From Trichosphaerium sp. ATCC 40318 (lineage: Eukaryota; Discosea; Flabellinia; Trichosidae), in the NCBI GenBank assembly GCA_038496445.1, contig JALMLS010000383.1, forward strand, positions 1 through 35,015: a stretch of DNA of 35,015 bases, given 5' to 3'. The first letter of the stretch is position 1; each line of letters starts with the position of its first letter. The notes under the pieces were generated by a model. That model did not search any database, was not told the DNA's origin, and saw only the letters and a program-made list of their open reading frames with translations. The position numbers and the translations under genes were made by a program. Positions 1 to 10,063 of this stretch are shown piece by piece.

Positions 1-773
1 AACGCTTCTTCGAGAATGTCTAAGCCAACTGAGATGACAGCCTAAAACAAGAGCTAAGCTTACTAAAACAACTCATGGGAGTTCAATCAACTCATAAGAC
101 ATTGTGTACATACGTGGTATACGTTTTTTACGGACTTTATCGATGATAAAACTTGTGCATCTCCTCCTTTAAAAGGATCAGTTTTTGGCGACGTCCAGTC
201 TGACTTTTGGAGGATTAGAGAGTCTCCACCACCATCCTAGTATCTGTGAGTATTTTTAATTTAAGAGAGGTCCTGTTATTAACGCTTTTAAAGGGTAGGC
301 TGTGACGTACAACGAATATAATGTTTGATAAACCAAATTTTTTAAATGATGTTGAAACGGCATTTTTGAGGTTTCTTGGTTCGTAGAACCTAGAGTTTTC
401 ATCTTTCCACCTTGCATAATAAATAACATCTTCATTTAGGGCCTTTGAGATCTTTGGTTCTGCGTATCTACTCCGTTTCAGCAAAAAAAAGTCACTGAAG
501 GCGCCTTGATTGGTTTTCCTTATTTTTTGCGTCATGGTACCTTCCGGGGTAATTTATAACGGTCTCTGGGTTAATTACTGTGCCAAATTGGTGAAATTTT
601 TTGTGATTAGTCATTTTGTCAACAGTACATGGTCTACTACTTCCTATTGCGACATCATGTGTACCCTCGCGTTTTGCCATAAAATAAAGGAGGCTGGCAT
701 TAACAATGTCCAAACCTCCGCCTAGGCCACAAAATAGTATTTTCCGCCTATTCATCCCCTTTTTTGACGCCAT
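1..773 (-). CDS. DUF1152-like protein, 5' part (gene runs off the left edge)
   Basis: Spliced model complement(<1..41, 123..236, 311..467, 541..773), with exon phases matching at every junction. The protein starts MASKKGMNRRKILFCGLGGG and continues with a GLD-nucleotide-loop-like stretch, then NYPGRYAEPKISKALNEDV, YYARW, FYEPRNLK, FVDGGGDSLIL and AVISVGLDILEEA. The glycine-rich N-terminus followed by an internal GGGDSL motif is what I know from the DUF1152 family, whose function is not established. Introns are 73, 74 and 81 nt with GTACC, GTACGT and GTATAC donors. Read without splicing the locus appears frameshifted near 500; placing the 468-540 intron removes this. It is divergent from the next gene, with 67 bp between the two start codons. 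The 3' end lies outside the window. Family assignment is from recalled motifs, so moderately sure; the exon structure is directly supported. Confidence 0.75.
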
Positions 774-840
774 CTCACGTTTTGACCAGAATTGACGTTA
801 ATTCACATCAAACTCACCACAATCAATCCAACGTTACACC

Positions 841-2247
841 ATGGCTTCTAAATCACCTAAGGGGTGAGCTTTATCATGTTTCTAGCGCATTTATGCTCTT
901 TGACACTTTCCAACATTAACTCGCCTTTAGAGACGACTTTAAAACGTGTCATGTGACTACAGTTGGCGTACAAAACGAAATAACAAAAGAAGGACCACAC
1001 CAACCAGAAGCTGGTCGCTATCATTTATTTACAGCAAAACTATGCCCATTCGCACACAGGCACGTATTATTATTGACCATAAGGGTATCTACGCTTCTTC
1101 AAGCTACCCTCGGGTGTCTTTCCTTTTTTGCCTGAAAATTATTCCGAAATCATTCACACCTTTTGTGGTCGTCTGATTGTCAACCCATAGTTTGCAAGGT
1201 GTATAACCAAGCACCGTTAGATATTCATAATGAAAAATTTACCGCAAATTTATCCGCTAACACGTGCTTTTCCTTTTTGAAGTATTACCGAGATTATAGG
1301 CATTTGTTGCTTTTGTTTTTTTTCTCTTTGCCTTTAACTTTGCGCTTGACACTGTTGTGCTTATTTGCATTGATAGAACAGAAATTGTGAGAAGACTGAA
1401 AGGCTTAGAAGATAGCATTGGGTTAACTATAGCTTGCTCTATTCAATCTGAGACGGGATGGAAACTAGACAATGTCTACGCTGGTAAGACTTAAACTTTC
1501 GCCCCACAGCTACATAAACACTTACACCACATGTAGCGAAGGATGGAGAACCTAATCCAGTGAAAGACACCAAGACTGTACCTGATATTTACCGAGTAAG
1601 TTTATTTTCTGAAAGAATGTTCATGTTAACAAAGTTCATAGCTTGGTACTGATAATCCTCCATCTCGATTTTCTGTACCCGTATTCTACGATAAGAAGCT
1701 TAACAAAGTCGTAAATACAGAATCAGCTGAAATAATAAGAATGCTAAACAGCAGCTTTAATGACGTTTCAAAAGTCCCAGAACTTGACTTATACCCAGAA
1801 TCCCAGCGTAAGGACATTGACGCTTTCAACGACAATATCGGAACTACCTTCGTATCCGCTATATATCGTGCTGGTTTCGCTAAAGATAAGGATGTATACA
1901 GTAAGTACTACGACTCTGTCTTTAAAGCTCTTGAAGACTTGGACAAGCGATTTTCTGATGGAAGAAAATATGTGTTCGGCGACAATCTCACTCTTGCTGA
2001 TGTCTATGTTTTCGTACACGTGATTCGGTTCGACTCTGTTTATTACGGATTATACAAGCTTAACGAAAAGCACATTCATGAGTATCCAAACATCAGGGCG
2101 TACATTGAACGTCTTTGGAAAATTGATGCTTTTTCTAAATCTACTGATATCAAAGAAGCACAGATTGGATACTACTTAAGCTGGAATCAACCAAGCCAAA
2201 TAAAAGTTGCTCCTAAAAGCACTAGTATGGGTTGGTTACTTGGATAA
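841..2247 (+). CDS. ECM4: Xi-class glutathione transferase / glutathionyl-hydroquinone reductase (ECM4 family)
   Basis: Model join(841..863, 931..1059, 1377..1483, 1537..1595, 1642..2247), 307 aa. This family reduces glutathionyl-hydroquinones and related conjugates with a catalytic cysteine. The thioredoxin-fold part carries EAGRYHLFTAKLCPFAHR with the catalytic Cys at about residue 46 (the usual motif is CPWAHR), followed by RRLKGLEDSIGL. The central RFSVPVFYDKK and SAEIIRML are also typical. The helical C-terminal domain shows YPESQRKDIDAFN, YVFGDNLTLADVYVF and YPNIRAYIERLW. No targeting peptide is seen, so probably cytosolic. The intron after the CPFAHR codons (1060-1376, 317 nt) starts with GC, inside CAG|GCACGT, and is the only way I found to join two segments that are contiguous in the family. 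A possible AATAAA polyadenylation signal is at 2279. Confidence 0.9.
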
Positions 2248-2716
2248 CTAAACTGACATCAACGATAAAGTGTAGAACAATAAACAACAGAATACTTCAA
2301 ACATTTTTTTTTTACTGAGATAAGTTTTCATATTCTAAGACGGTGGAGGTCGTTGCACAAGCACTTAGTTTGATATGTTATGTCTTGTAGTCTTGTATGT
2401 AAGTGATAACCTACAGTATCGTAAATGGTTTAATTTGGTGTTTTTTACCTGATCTAGCAACATCAAAGTGCTCGCAAAAAGTTTGACTTGAGGTACGCTC
2501 AATTACAGCAAAACCTTTCGTTAGCTTCATAGCCTGAATACTTCTTGTATCGTTTGACTGCAGTGTTCAACAATTTTGTCGCCAGTTTCAACAGGGAGAT
2601 AGTGTAAGTGAAAATACACCAAAGACAAGAGCTCTTCTGTGAACAGGTTTTGTGGCTTAAGCCAGGAGGTTGTTCGTTGAATTTAAAGAAAATCACAGCA
2701 ACACTTGGCCACAACA
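2248..2716. other. Intergenic stretch without recognisable gene
   Basis: 469 bp between the ECM4-type gene and the LRR gene. It should hold the 3' UTR of the former (AATAAA at 2279) and the promoter of the latter. I see no convincing coding exon, RNA gene or repeat. Confidence 0.5.
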
Positions 2717-4650
2717 ATGAGTCCTCGACATCCGACCCTACTGTCAGTATTCGTTTTAGCACTCAGCTTCTTTATTTTAGTAAATGCTAAACTCTCTTCT
2801 CGATACGTGAGCTTCTTGAAAGACTTTAAAGGTGAATATGCTGTTTGGGTATGTATAGCTAACTATACGTGCCTCTAGCGAGCTTCTCCGGATGGCCTTT
2901 TGAGTTAGATACAGCCAACGTTGATTCTTGGTGTAGTATACAAGATAGCACTGGTCATAGCTTTCTCGTGTGCTCAGGGAGTTCGGTTTCTCGAATGTGC
3001 GTTCTGTGATCCACGTGAAAAATACCAATCAAATAATCCTGTATGTCTAATGACACGTGCGTAGGGAATTGTTTTTCGAAGAAAACACGCTATTTGGTAC
3101 TATCCCCGATATCTTTGACAGAGTAGATTCTAACTTTCAAGAATTGTACGTTGCGTAAAAGAGACTGCTTTGCGCTCTAAAAAAATTACTAAGCGCAATT
3201 CATCAACAAAGAGGAGTTCATGGCACTATACCACCGACATTATTAGATGCTTCTTTAGAGATTATATCTATACGCGGTACTAATATCACCGGGGAAATAT
3301 CAAATACAGTTTCCCCAATACTTGTGGACTTGTACACGTGTTTTTGCTTAACGTCAGGTTTTTTAACTTTCTTCAGGAATTTATCAGACAATCTACTTAC
3401 TGGCGGTTTACCTGATTTCATTGGTGATGCAACGTCACTTCAGTTTGTGACTCTCAATAACAACAACTTATATGGTCCTCTAAAGGCAATATCACCTTCA
3501 ATGCTAAGCTTGTAAGCATTTTCATTCATGATTGTTTGCCAATTGGTTTTCTTGTTTAGGGACGTATCAGAAAACGAATTAAGTGGTTCTCTTGAGGCTA
3601 TTTCACAATCGAGATTAGTCAGTTTGTGCGTTTTAACCTTGGGTTGTTAGGAATAACAAAAAACTAGTTTTGGAGAAGCCAACTTTTTCACAACTCTACC
3701 TACAGAGTTACCTCGAGACATGAGTATACTGTACGTCTACTATGAATAATATTGGATTTATCTAATGGCACGGTAGGGTATTATCAAGTAACAACATAAC
3801 TGGATCGATTCCAAAGAGTTTTTTTGAAGGACGAATAACCCAAATGCAAGATAATTTCTGCGGTTGATACTAACTTAGCTCACTAGAGATCTAAGCGATA
3901 ATCTACTATATGGTAGTGTACCTCCAGTAGGGAATAATTTAAGAAGAGTGTAAGTTGCATTCAAGCAAAATTTGTTTGGTGCTGTATCGTGTCTGGCATC
4001 TGATAAGAAAATTGTAGGAATCTTGAAAACAACTTATTGAGTATTTGTCCTGATGAACGGACATTTAACAACTCTCGCCTTATAGAATGGTGTGCTTATT
4101 TCATAACAATTAAACTTGCTAACGTTAGTGATACAGTAAACTATCTTGTAACAATATTGAATGTGGTAGATGTGATAACACTCACTTGTTGCAATGTAAG
4201 TGAACAGAAGCTGCATTCTTTTTGCAATCCTGATAATGAAACATGCTGTACAAACCTGTTTCTGTAGGGCTTATTGACAAATACAGCCTTGGTATTATAC
4301 TGGGTAGTATATATTCTGTAGTCCTTTTGTCGTTATTGTTTGTGACGATTGTCTTATTCTTGAAGTACAAAAGAAGAAAACATGTAGAATACTCAAAAAT
4401 GCAACGTACTGTTTTATACTTGATTGTCTTTGCTTTTGATGTATTTCTAGAAGAAGGATTAAAAGAAAATGGAAATGAAACAACAATTATGCACCACACT
4501 GAAAACAGTGAAGAGAATGGAGACATTACAAGTATTACTAGTACTTTTCTTTCATGTTATATTTGATCTAACAACTAACAAACAGTAGGATATGAAACGC
4601 TTTCTGAAGCAAGTATTCCTGAAGAAGGAAGCACTACTACAAAGACATAA
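2717..4650 (+). CDS. Leucine-rich-repeat single-pass membrane protein (receptor-like, no kinase)
   Basis: Model join(2717..2831, 2879..2996, 3065..3145, 3212..3331, 3377..3511, 3560..3625, 3668..3730, 3777..3845, 3887..3949, 4018..4247, 4268..4405, 4451..4540, 4586..4650), 450 aa. A hydrophobic signal peptide (residues 5-23) is followed by an N-terminal cap with paired cysteines. About seven plant-type LRRs of the LxLSxNxLxGxIP kind follow, for example LNLSDNLLTGGLPDFIG and DLSDNLLYGSVP. Then come a Cys-rich region, a transmembrane helix (IILGSIYSVVLLSLLFVTIV) and a short basic then acidic tail. No kinase domain is present. Most LRR introns are phase 2 and fall at the same leucine, so repeats and exons correspond. 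Intron 3846-3886 starts GC and contains TACTAAC. The 20-nt intron 4248-4267 is needed to enter the transmembrane frame and is the weakest point of the model. Ligand unknown. Confidence 0.85.
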
Positions 4651-4983
4651 AGAAGATATGCTTTACTTCCAAGAAGACAGAAACGGATGAATAAATTCTA
4701 GTTTAATAAGTCTATGGCTACATTTAAGACCCACATTAGGGCTCCTTCATAGTTGCATCTCATTGACTCCATAGGCAAGAAGCACAAACATACGTATTAT
4801 GGCATCACTGTATCTTGTGTTTAACTTAAAAACGTGCGCCTCTATGTACAATGTGGTCAAAGAAGAAATTGGCTTGTTTGCATCTAGGAACCACATAGCC
4901 AAATAGTCAAGACTAGTCCCTTTCAAACTGTTTTATCACGTGTCTAATTTCTAATACAAAAAAAACCAGTACTTTGTAACAGA
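4651..4983. other. Intergenic stretch with a CACGTG upstream of the MORN-repeat gene
   Basis: 333 bp without a recognisable gene. A CACGTG lies at 4937-4942, about 45 bp before the start codon at 4984; it could be an E-box-like promoter element, but the same hexamer is frequent in introns of this window, so the role is uncertain. Confidence 0.35.
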
Positions 4984-5577
4984 ATGACAGCAACACAAAA
5001 GGCACTTGTTCACAATCTACATGCCTTTACAATAGCTAATGAACCGTTAAAACAGACAAATACCTCAGAATTAGATGAATGCTATCTAGTGCATCTTCCA
5101 GTAGAGCTACAGCTTGATATAATTGACTTGGACACTGAATTGGAAATAAAGTGGCCTTTGCTCTCAAAAAAGTCAGCAATCATAACAAGATATGATAACG
5201 AATTGAATAAACATGGGAAATGGACAAAATATTTGGTAGAACCATCTAGAAGGATAAACCCGAAGATTTTAGGTGTTGAAGATTGGAATCATGGTGCAGA
5301 GAATGGAGAGTTCAAAAGTTGGCACAAGAATGGTCGTCCAAAGCTTTGTTGTAGTTATGTTCTTGGTAATCTTGAACGAGAGTACAGAACTTGGTACTAC
5401 ACTGGACAAATCAGCACTCAATGTAATTATGTAAGTAGTAATCTTGATGGAGAGTACAAGAAGTGGTATAAAAACGGTGTACTATGGAAACACTACAATT
5501 ATGTTAATGGAAAACGAAAGGGTGAGTGCAGAGAATGGCGTGAGCAGGGACAGATACATATGACTTGGATAGAATAA
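4984..5577 (+). CDS. F-box-like / MORN_2 (YwqK-type) repeat protein, copy 1
   Basis: Single-exon ORF of 197 aa. Residues 35-80 form a conserved head, LPVELQLDIIDLD then PLLSKKSA..TRYD..L.KHGKW, that resembles a short degenerate F-box and is shared with the copies at 12572 and 27410. It is followed by about four MORN_2/YwqK-type repeats of some 23 residues with the core GE(Y/F)K.W...G, for example GEFKSWHKNGRPKLCCSY and GEYKKWYKNGVLW. Repeats of this type form beta-hairpin stacks; their partners are unknown. If the head is a true F-box, the protein would be a substrate adaptor of an SCF ubiquitin ligase, which is inference. The start is the first ATG in frame. Many similar head-plus-MORN proteins occur in giant viruses of amoebae, so ancient exchange is possible. 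Confidence 0.85.
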   Translation: MTATQKALVHNLHAFTIANEPLKQTNTSELDECYLVHLPVELQLDIIDLDTELEIKWPLLSKKSAIITRYDNELNKHGKWTKYLVEPSRRINPKILGVEDWNHGAENGEFKSWHKNGRPKLCCSYVLGNLEREYRTWYYTGQISTQCNYVSSNLDGEYKKWYKNGVLWKHYNYVNGKRKGECREWREQGQIHMTWIE

Positions 5578-5933
5578 CAGAAAGTGTTAGTGCGTAGATT
5601 ACATAGCAATCACTGTGTACTTGATGTGTGGATAGATGAACAATTCGCTTACATGGATATACAATATGCAAGACTTTGTAGGGTTAAATTTGAGTTGAAT
5701 TATTATTAACAAAAGCATTTTTTTTTCAACAACAAAACAAGTTGTCTCTGTGTTAGCTACAGCAATGGTGATGTCCGTCTTTTGCTTCTTGGTTTTGTTT
5801 CCATACCGAACCATCCTCATAATACTCTTTTTTCCACTGGAACGTACCTGTAGGTTGTCACATAACGGAGAATCAAACTTAGCACAAGTTTTTAAGTTGG
5901 GATTTTGCCTTTCGTCTGTTTGTACGAGTTACC
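5578..5933. other. Intergenic stretch without recognisable gene
   Basis: 356 bp, AT-rich. No convincing exon, RNA or repeat seen; presumably the 3' UTR of the MORN-repeat gene and the promoter of the acetyltransferase gene. Confidence 0.45.
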
Positions 5934-6633
5934 ATGGCGCTGTGTCTCGTCAGAGACGCTACCAAAGACGATGCTGGAACTATTTTCGATCTGTTGAAGG
6001 TTTCAACACATAAACATACTAAAATAACGGCCTTTAGGCTTACTTGGGTGTTAGAGAGCGTAAAACGAACCTAACGGTTGATTGTACGAAAAAATACACT
6101 AACATCCACTGACAATTCTTAAAGCTATTAAACGAGATCTTGGCGATTGTTTTCATGTAGCAATAGCATTTATAGAGGCGAAACCGGTTGGCACGTTCAT
6201 TTATAAAATGTCATTCCCAAAAACGCTAACTAACACTTAGGTTTGGCTTTATACTACTTCAGGTTCTAAACTAGCGACTTAACAAATTAATAACCACAAA
6301 GAAAGGTATTCAACTTGGGAAGGAAAAGAACTGCAACTAGAGGAAATATACGCTATCGACAACGATAAAGGAGTACTTACCGCGCTGATGAAGCATGTAG
6401 CAGATATTGCTTATAAAAAGGACTGCAAGAGGTGCTCTCACTGTTGAAATGCTTAATATCGCTTTTTTAATCGCCTTGACACATTCTACAGGCTTAAACT
6501 TGAAGTAGAGAAGACGGACGAACAACAACAAAAATTTTGGACTGATCTCGGTATCACAAGAACAAAAGCATTGCTTGTTTATCGTCTTGATAAGAACGGA
6601 TTACTGAAGTTACAAGAGACTCCTTCTTCATGA
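5934..6633 (+). CDS. GNAT-family N-acetyltransferase (diamine/spermidine acetyltransferase-like)
   Basis: Model join(5934..5999, 6038..6083, 6125..6190, 6241..6262, 6306..6431, 6492..6633), 155 aa. The N-terminus LVRDATKDDAGTIFDLLK is the typical first strand and helix of the SSAT-like GNAT group. LTVDSIKRDLGD, then FHVAIAFIEAKPVGLALYYF and YSTWEGKELQLEEIYA match its central strands. The acetyl-CoA loop is weak (DNDKGVLTALM instead of an R/Q-x-x-G-x-G/A form). The usual W..L..N..A..FY segment is missing, because the best open model treats 6432-6491 as an intron. Unspliced, the locus shows stops, which first suggested a pseudogene; five introns remove all of them. One intron (6191-6240) begins GCACGT and contains CTAACTAAC. 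Substrate would be a polyamine or small amine by family analogy, but the loss of core residues leaves activity in doubt. Confidence 0.65.
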
Positions 6634-7430
6634 TTTAAAACGTGATTAAAGCCAGAAATCAGATCACAATACAAAGCATACAATTTTAAAAAAACCCAGA
6701 TGGCTGCCATTCTTTGGACAAGCGTCACGAACCATCAACGGACTCAATGGTGTTACGCTGCCTAGCAGTGATCAAATACAGTTTTTGCGCTCCACAGGAG
6801 CAGCCTTTCATTGAGAAGTCATAACCAAATTGGTTTGTACACGTGATTTATAGGCAGTTAGAAATTGAAAAGCGTTACTTCAATGGCGGATGTAGTCTAA
6901 GTAAACGTGGTACAACTAAAAACTATCACAAACACGCCGTTGTATGGCAGTTGTCACGAAAACTAGTACTGTTACGATATTAAACACGTGGGAAATGACA
7001 ACACGCTCGCGAATAGTAAATCATTGATTTCACATGAACCGAATATTCTTGCGACCTGAAATCATTCCATAACGCCATACAGGGTGGCAGAACTATTATC
7101 TACCTAATTAAAGTAGACAAGCACTCACAAAGCGGAAAATTCGCAGTTTTTGTTGCGAGTAGATTGTCCCGTTTGTTGAAACGTCGTTAAACAAAAAAAT
7201 TGGTTTTAGCCGTCTGAAAACGTTTGTTTACCGTCGAAAAACAACAGAAACCGTAGTGACATCTGTTTTTATCGGTACTCGATGCTTCTTCCATTGTTTT
7301 TTGTAGTTAATTGACAACTTTATGTCATTCTTAATGCATTTACATAAACATCTACAATGAACACAACAAAGTACGTAACACTTAAAACACTTGTAAAGTA
7401 TAATCATTCTAATCTAAAGGTTGTAGTTTA
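6634..7430. other. Gene-poor stretch
   Basis: 797 bp with no ORF or splice pattern I can support. It contains two CACGTG hexamers (6840 and 6985) and some imperfect short repeats around 7160-7250 (two similar stretches containing CGTTTGTT and CGTCG). I see no RNA gene. Confidence 0.4.
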
Positions 7431-7890
7431 ATGACACCTTTACTGTACATCTCTTTTCTCTGCATTCTACCTTCTGTGCTATCTTTTGGAGATGTCAGAC
7501 AATTCGCTGTTATAGATCCACTTGACTTTGATAACGTTGAGCAGGGAATAGCTTAGGATGCTGTTACTGACAGATACTTGGTAGCATATGAGGTCTCTGG
7601 AACAGAGTCTGACAGTGTAGCAATGCTACTTGATGAAAACGGAGTACATAGTCCAGCTCGTATTTTTCCAATAAGTCAATCTTCTGAAAAAGCGAGAACG
7701 CAAACCCAAGTGCTGCCTTTGATACAAATAAGTATGTGGTAGTATGGGCTTCTCAAGAAGTCGTTGGTAATGATAGGGATTTTGGTATATTTGGAGCATC
7801 AGTTGACCCTGTAACTGGCGATGTATCTCCTCAATTCAGAGTTTCAGTTTTCAAAGATATTGAATCTGCGCCTGTCATAATTGTTAATTT
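7431..7890 (+). pseudogene. Secreted repeat protein, N-terminal part, probably decayed
   Basis: An ATG at 7431 opens a clear signal peptide (MTPLLYISFLCILPSVLSFG). It is followed by two repeats of about 60 residues of the kind DRYLVAYEV...VAMLLDENGV and KYVVVWASQ...FGIFGASVDPVTGD. Such repeats (xYLVVWE ... GIxGxxVD) are widespread in secreted bacterial and protist proteins and are probably beta-propeller blades. Two defects are visible. There is an in-frame TAG at 7554, at a position where the repeat pattern suggests Tyr; a 21-nt intron 7539-7559 could alternatively remove it. There is also a one-base shift at the A5 run near 7689. It may continue into the beta-helix-like segment that follows. 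The class is similar to the two surface-protein genes at the right end of the window, although sequence kinship is not shown. Confidence 0.55.
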
Positions 7891-9196
7891 TGACGCTTGA
7901 TTGTTTAGTTCTTGTAGTTTCAATTCTATTACGGCTCCTGAGCCAGTACTGTCCATCCAAAACACGGTGTATACTTACCTACTCAGGTGTACGCTTATTT
8001 ACCTGTTTAGAGCCGAAGCGTTAATTTCGCAAAACAATTTTTGGGGAAACACAATCACTGGATGCCGGAGTCTTTCCATAAGTTTACTCGTATCTGAAAG
8101 CAACAACGTGACTACAATTCGAAATTGTAAATTCGAAAACAATTCTATTCAAACAAATGCGAACTGTCCAAGTCGAGGTTTCATCTTTAAACAATATGGA
8201 AATGTACAATCACGTGATACTTTTTCTTTCAACTTATTTAGTTCAGCTTGTTGTCAATGGCTCTTTTTTTCAGGATAATACACTCGAACCGAGCAATACA
8301 GGCATGATCAATTGTTTTTTTACAGGTTCATTAATCCCTTTCTTTAAGTTCTTCTGTCGGATAGCATCATCAATACAGTAGATACAATTTCTGTGAATAT
8401 TGAAGGCACCAGTTTTGTGGGAAATAATCTAGATATCGCTAGTGTTATTGACAACGCAAATAGCTCAAATACTAGTATAGTCCTTTGAACAGAAACAAAA
8501 TAATTAATAAGAATAGGATTTGTAGTAGACACCGTGGATGGGAATGAAACGATAATAAGATCATCGGTTTTTAAAGACAACATCGGATTAGAGTACGTTT
8601 CAACTATTTTTTGGAATGATGTGTCTTCTTTGCTACCATGCCTCAAAATTTAACAGTCTTCTAGCGTCATGTCATTACGGTACTCTACAAATTAGTTTAC
8701 CTCATTCACTAACTCTGAGACAGTACGCAGTTTTCCAATATTGAGTAAGTGACGCAAATGAAACTAAAAGTATAAATGACCTCTAACTTTTCGTTTTTAG
8801 AGACGTCCACATTAATACGGATGGTACAGTTACCATAAACTTACAAAACTCTAAATCATGTTCAGTTTCTCGGGTTCGTGTGGGTTGTAACTCTTGTAAC
8901 TCTTCGATTTTACTACAGCGTACGTTAGAGATAGTCTTTCAAAGTAGTACTAACAGCATAGTTTCAAAGAAACTGTTTTTGAAGATTCTCCATGTAAAAA
9001 CTAAGTTCTGTCTCTAAAACTCCTATAGTGGTAAACCATAGGTATAGAGACGGGTGATGATAGCTTTATGTGGAACACTGAAAGTGATAAAAAATCCCAG
9101 AAACGACAGAATGTAATCCTTAATCACTATGTTCTAAAAGAATTACCTGCAAAACATGGTGGTGATAGAGGAGAAGAATATGATCCCAGGCAGTAA
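7891..9196 (+). pseudogene. Right-handed beta-helix-like extracellular segment, fragmented
   Basis: Several open pieces in different frames share a short repeat of the parallel beta-helix kind: CSFNSITAPEPVLSIQN, then LISQNNFWGNTITG, TTIRNCKFENNSIQ, NGSFFQDNTLEP, VNIEGTSFVGNNLDIASV, IIRSSVFKDNIGLEY and INTDGTVTINLQNSKSCSV. The cycle x-I-x-N-(C/S)-x-F-x-x-N is typical of pectate-lyase-like or adhesin helices. Short introns (for instance 7971 to about 8013) join some pieces; I could not produce one uninterrupted reading frame. It most likely forms the C-terminal part of the secreted protein starting at 7431. The final open piece (ATG at 9070 to stop near 9196) is hydrophilic. No transmembrane helix was found. 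Gene versus relic is unresolved. Confidence 0.45.
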
Positions 9197-9594
9197 AAAC
9201 TTGTTTTTAGTTTCAATGAAATAGTTGATTGAAGTACACTAATTACCAGTAAGTTCTGGTTCAACTACATTATAGAAACATATGCAATCTGAAGCATACT
9301 CAAAATATGGCCAAAACTACCATTTTTGAGGTGTGCTAGACTTTTTTTGAAAGTGTGAACTACCAGTAAATTTTGATGTTTGGATACTTGTGCCTTTATT
9401 CAAGCCTTAAAAACTTACCCCTTTGTCACAATGACAAGTATCCCAAGTATTACTTATCGCGTTACAACGGTGAGACTTCAACAAGATTGTTGATTTGGAT
9501 GTAGCTTGATCTTCTAATTTGTCTGGTACGTGATCTGGGGCATTATCGCTTTTGAGATGTTTCGAAAAAGTATGAAATATTTGACTCGCAACCA
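9197..9594. other. Intergenic stretch without recognisable gene
   Basis: About 400 bp with no supported exon. The last 40 bases show weak similarity to sequence near 33616 and may be the degraded edge of the dispersed repeat that follows. Confidence 0.35.
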
Positions 9595-9790
9595 TCTTAA
9601 CTTCAATCGCCACTTTCAACATGTAGCTATGTTGCTATACATATCCTACCTAGGTAGGCAAACTCTTTTGCAATTCGTTTGTGCTGTACCGAGGAAAAGT
9701 TCTGACAGTCAAAGCAATTTTTTTTTCGTTTCGAAAATCATTTTTTGGGATTTCTGAAAACGCCTCAAAAGCAATGCTGCCCAAGTACAA
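9595..9790 (+). repeat. Dispersed repeat, copy A (partner at 33655-33845)
   Basis: The segment matches 33655-33845 in direct orientation. Shared blocks include CTTCAATCGC, ATGTAGCTAT, ATACATATCCT.CCTAGG, AGGCAAAC, GCTGTACCGAGG and CTGACAGTCAAAG, with small indels. No coding potential is conserved between the copies. It could be a fragment of a non-autonomous mobile element or an old segmental copy; ends are not sharply defined. This copy lies about 270 bp before the arrestin gene. Confidence 0.7.
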
Positions 9791-10063
9791 ACCCTCGAAG
9801 GTACTAGGCCGTATTATAGTGAAAAAGGGTAGACAAGGGATTTCACTACCAACAAATTTGATGCGCTAGAAGTACATCCAGTTGTGGTATGTTTTCAAGG
9901 CTGTTCTATGTGATTGTCGTTTCTTTTTGAGCTCTAATGGAAGCAAATTTATGCTCACAAAGGACTTTCTATTTCTTCAAGCAACTATGTGATTTCGGAT
10001 AGAAAACTGGGAGCTTTTCGTTTGCTGAAAGAAAAAAAAGCAAAAAAAAAAATAAACTCGGTG

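Noticed and set aside
470-560. Apparent frameshift in the DUF1152-like gene near an A-rich tract
   Set aside because: An intron at 468-540 with GT donor and AG acceptor joins NYPGR to YAEPK in phase and restores the family motif, so no frameshift is needed.
3626-3667. Apparent frameshift in the LRR gene after 3650
   Set aside because: Using the acceptor at 3665-3667 instead of 3650 gives a 42-nt phase-2 intron and an intact LRR.
7554-7556. In-frame TAG as sign of a reassigned stop codon
   Set aside because: TAA, TAG and TGA all occur as terminal stops in other models of the window; decay or a tiny intron is simpler.
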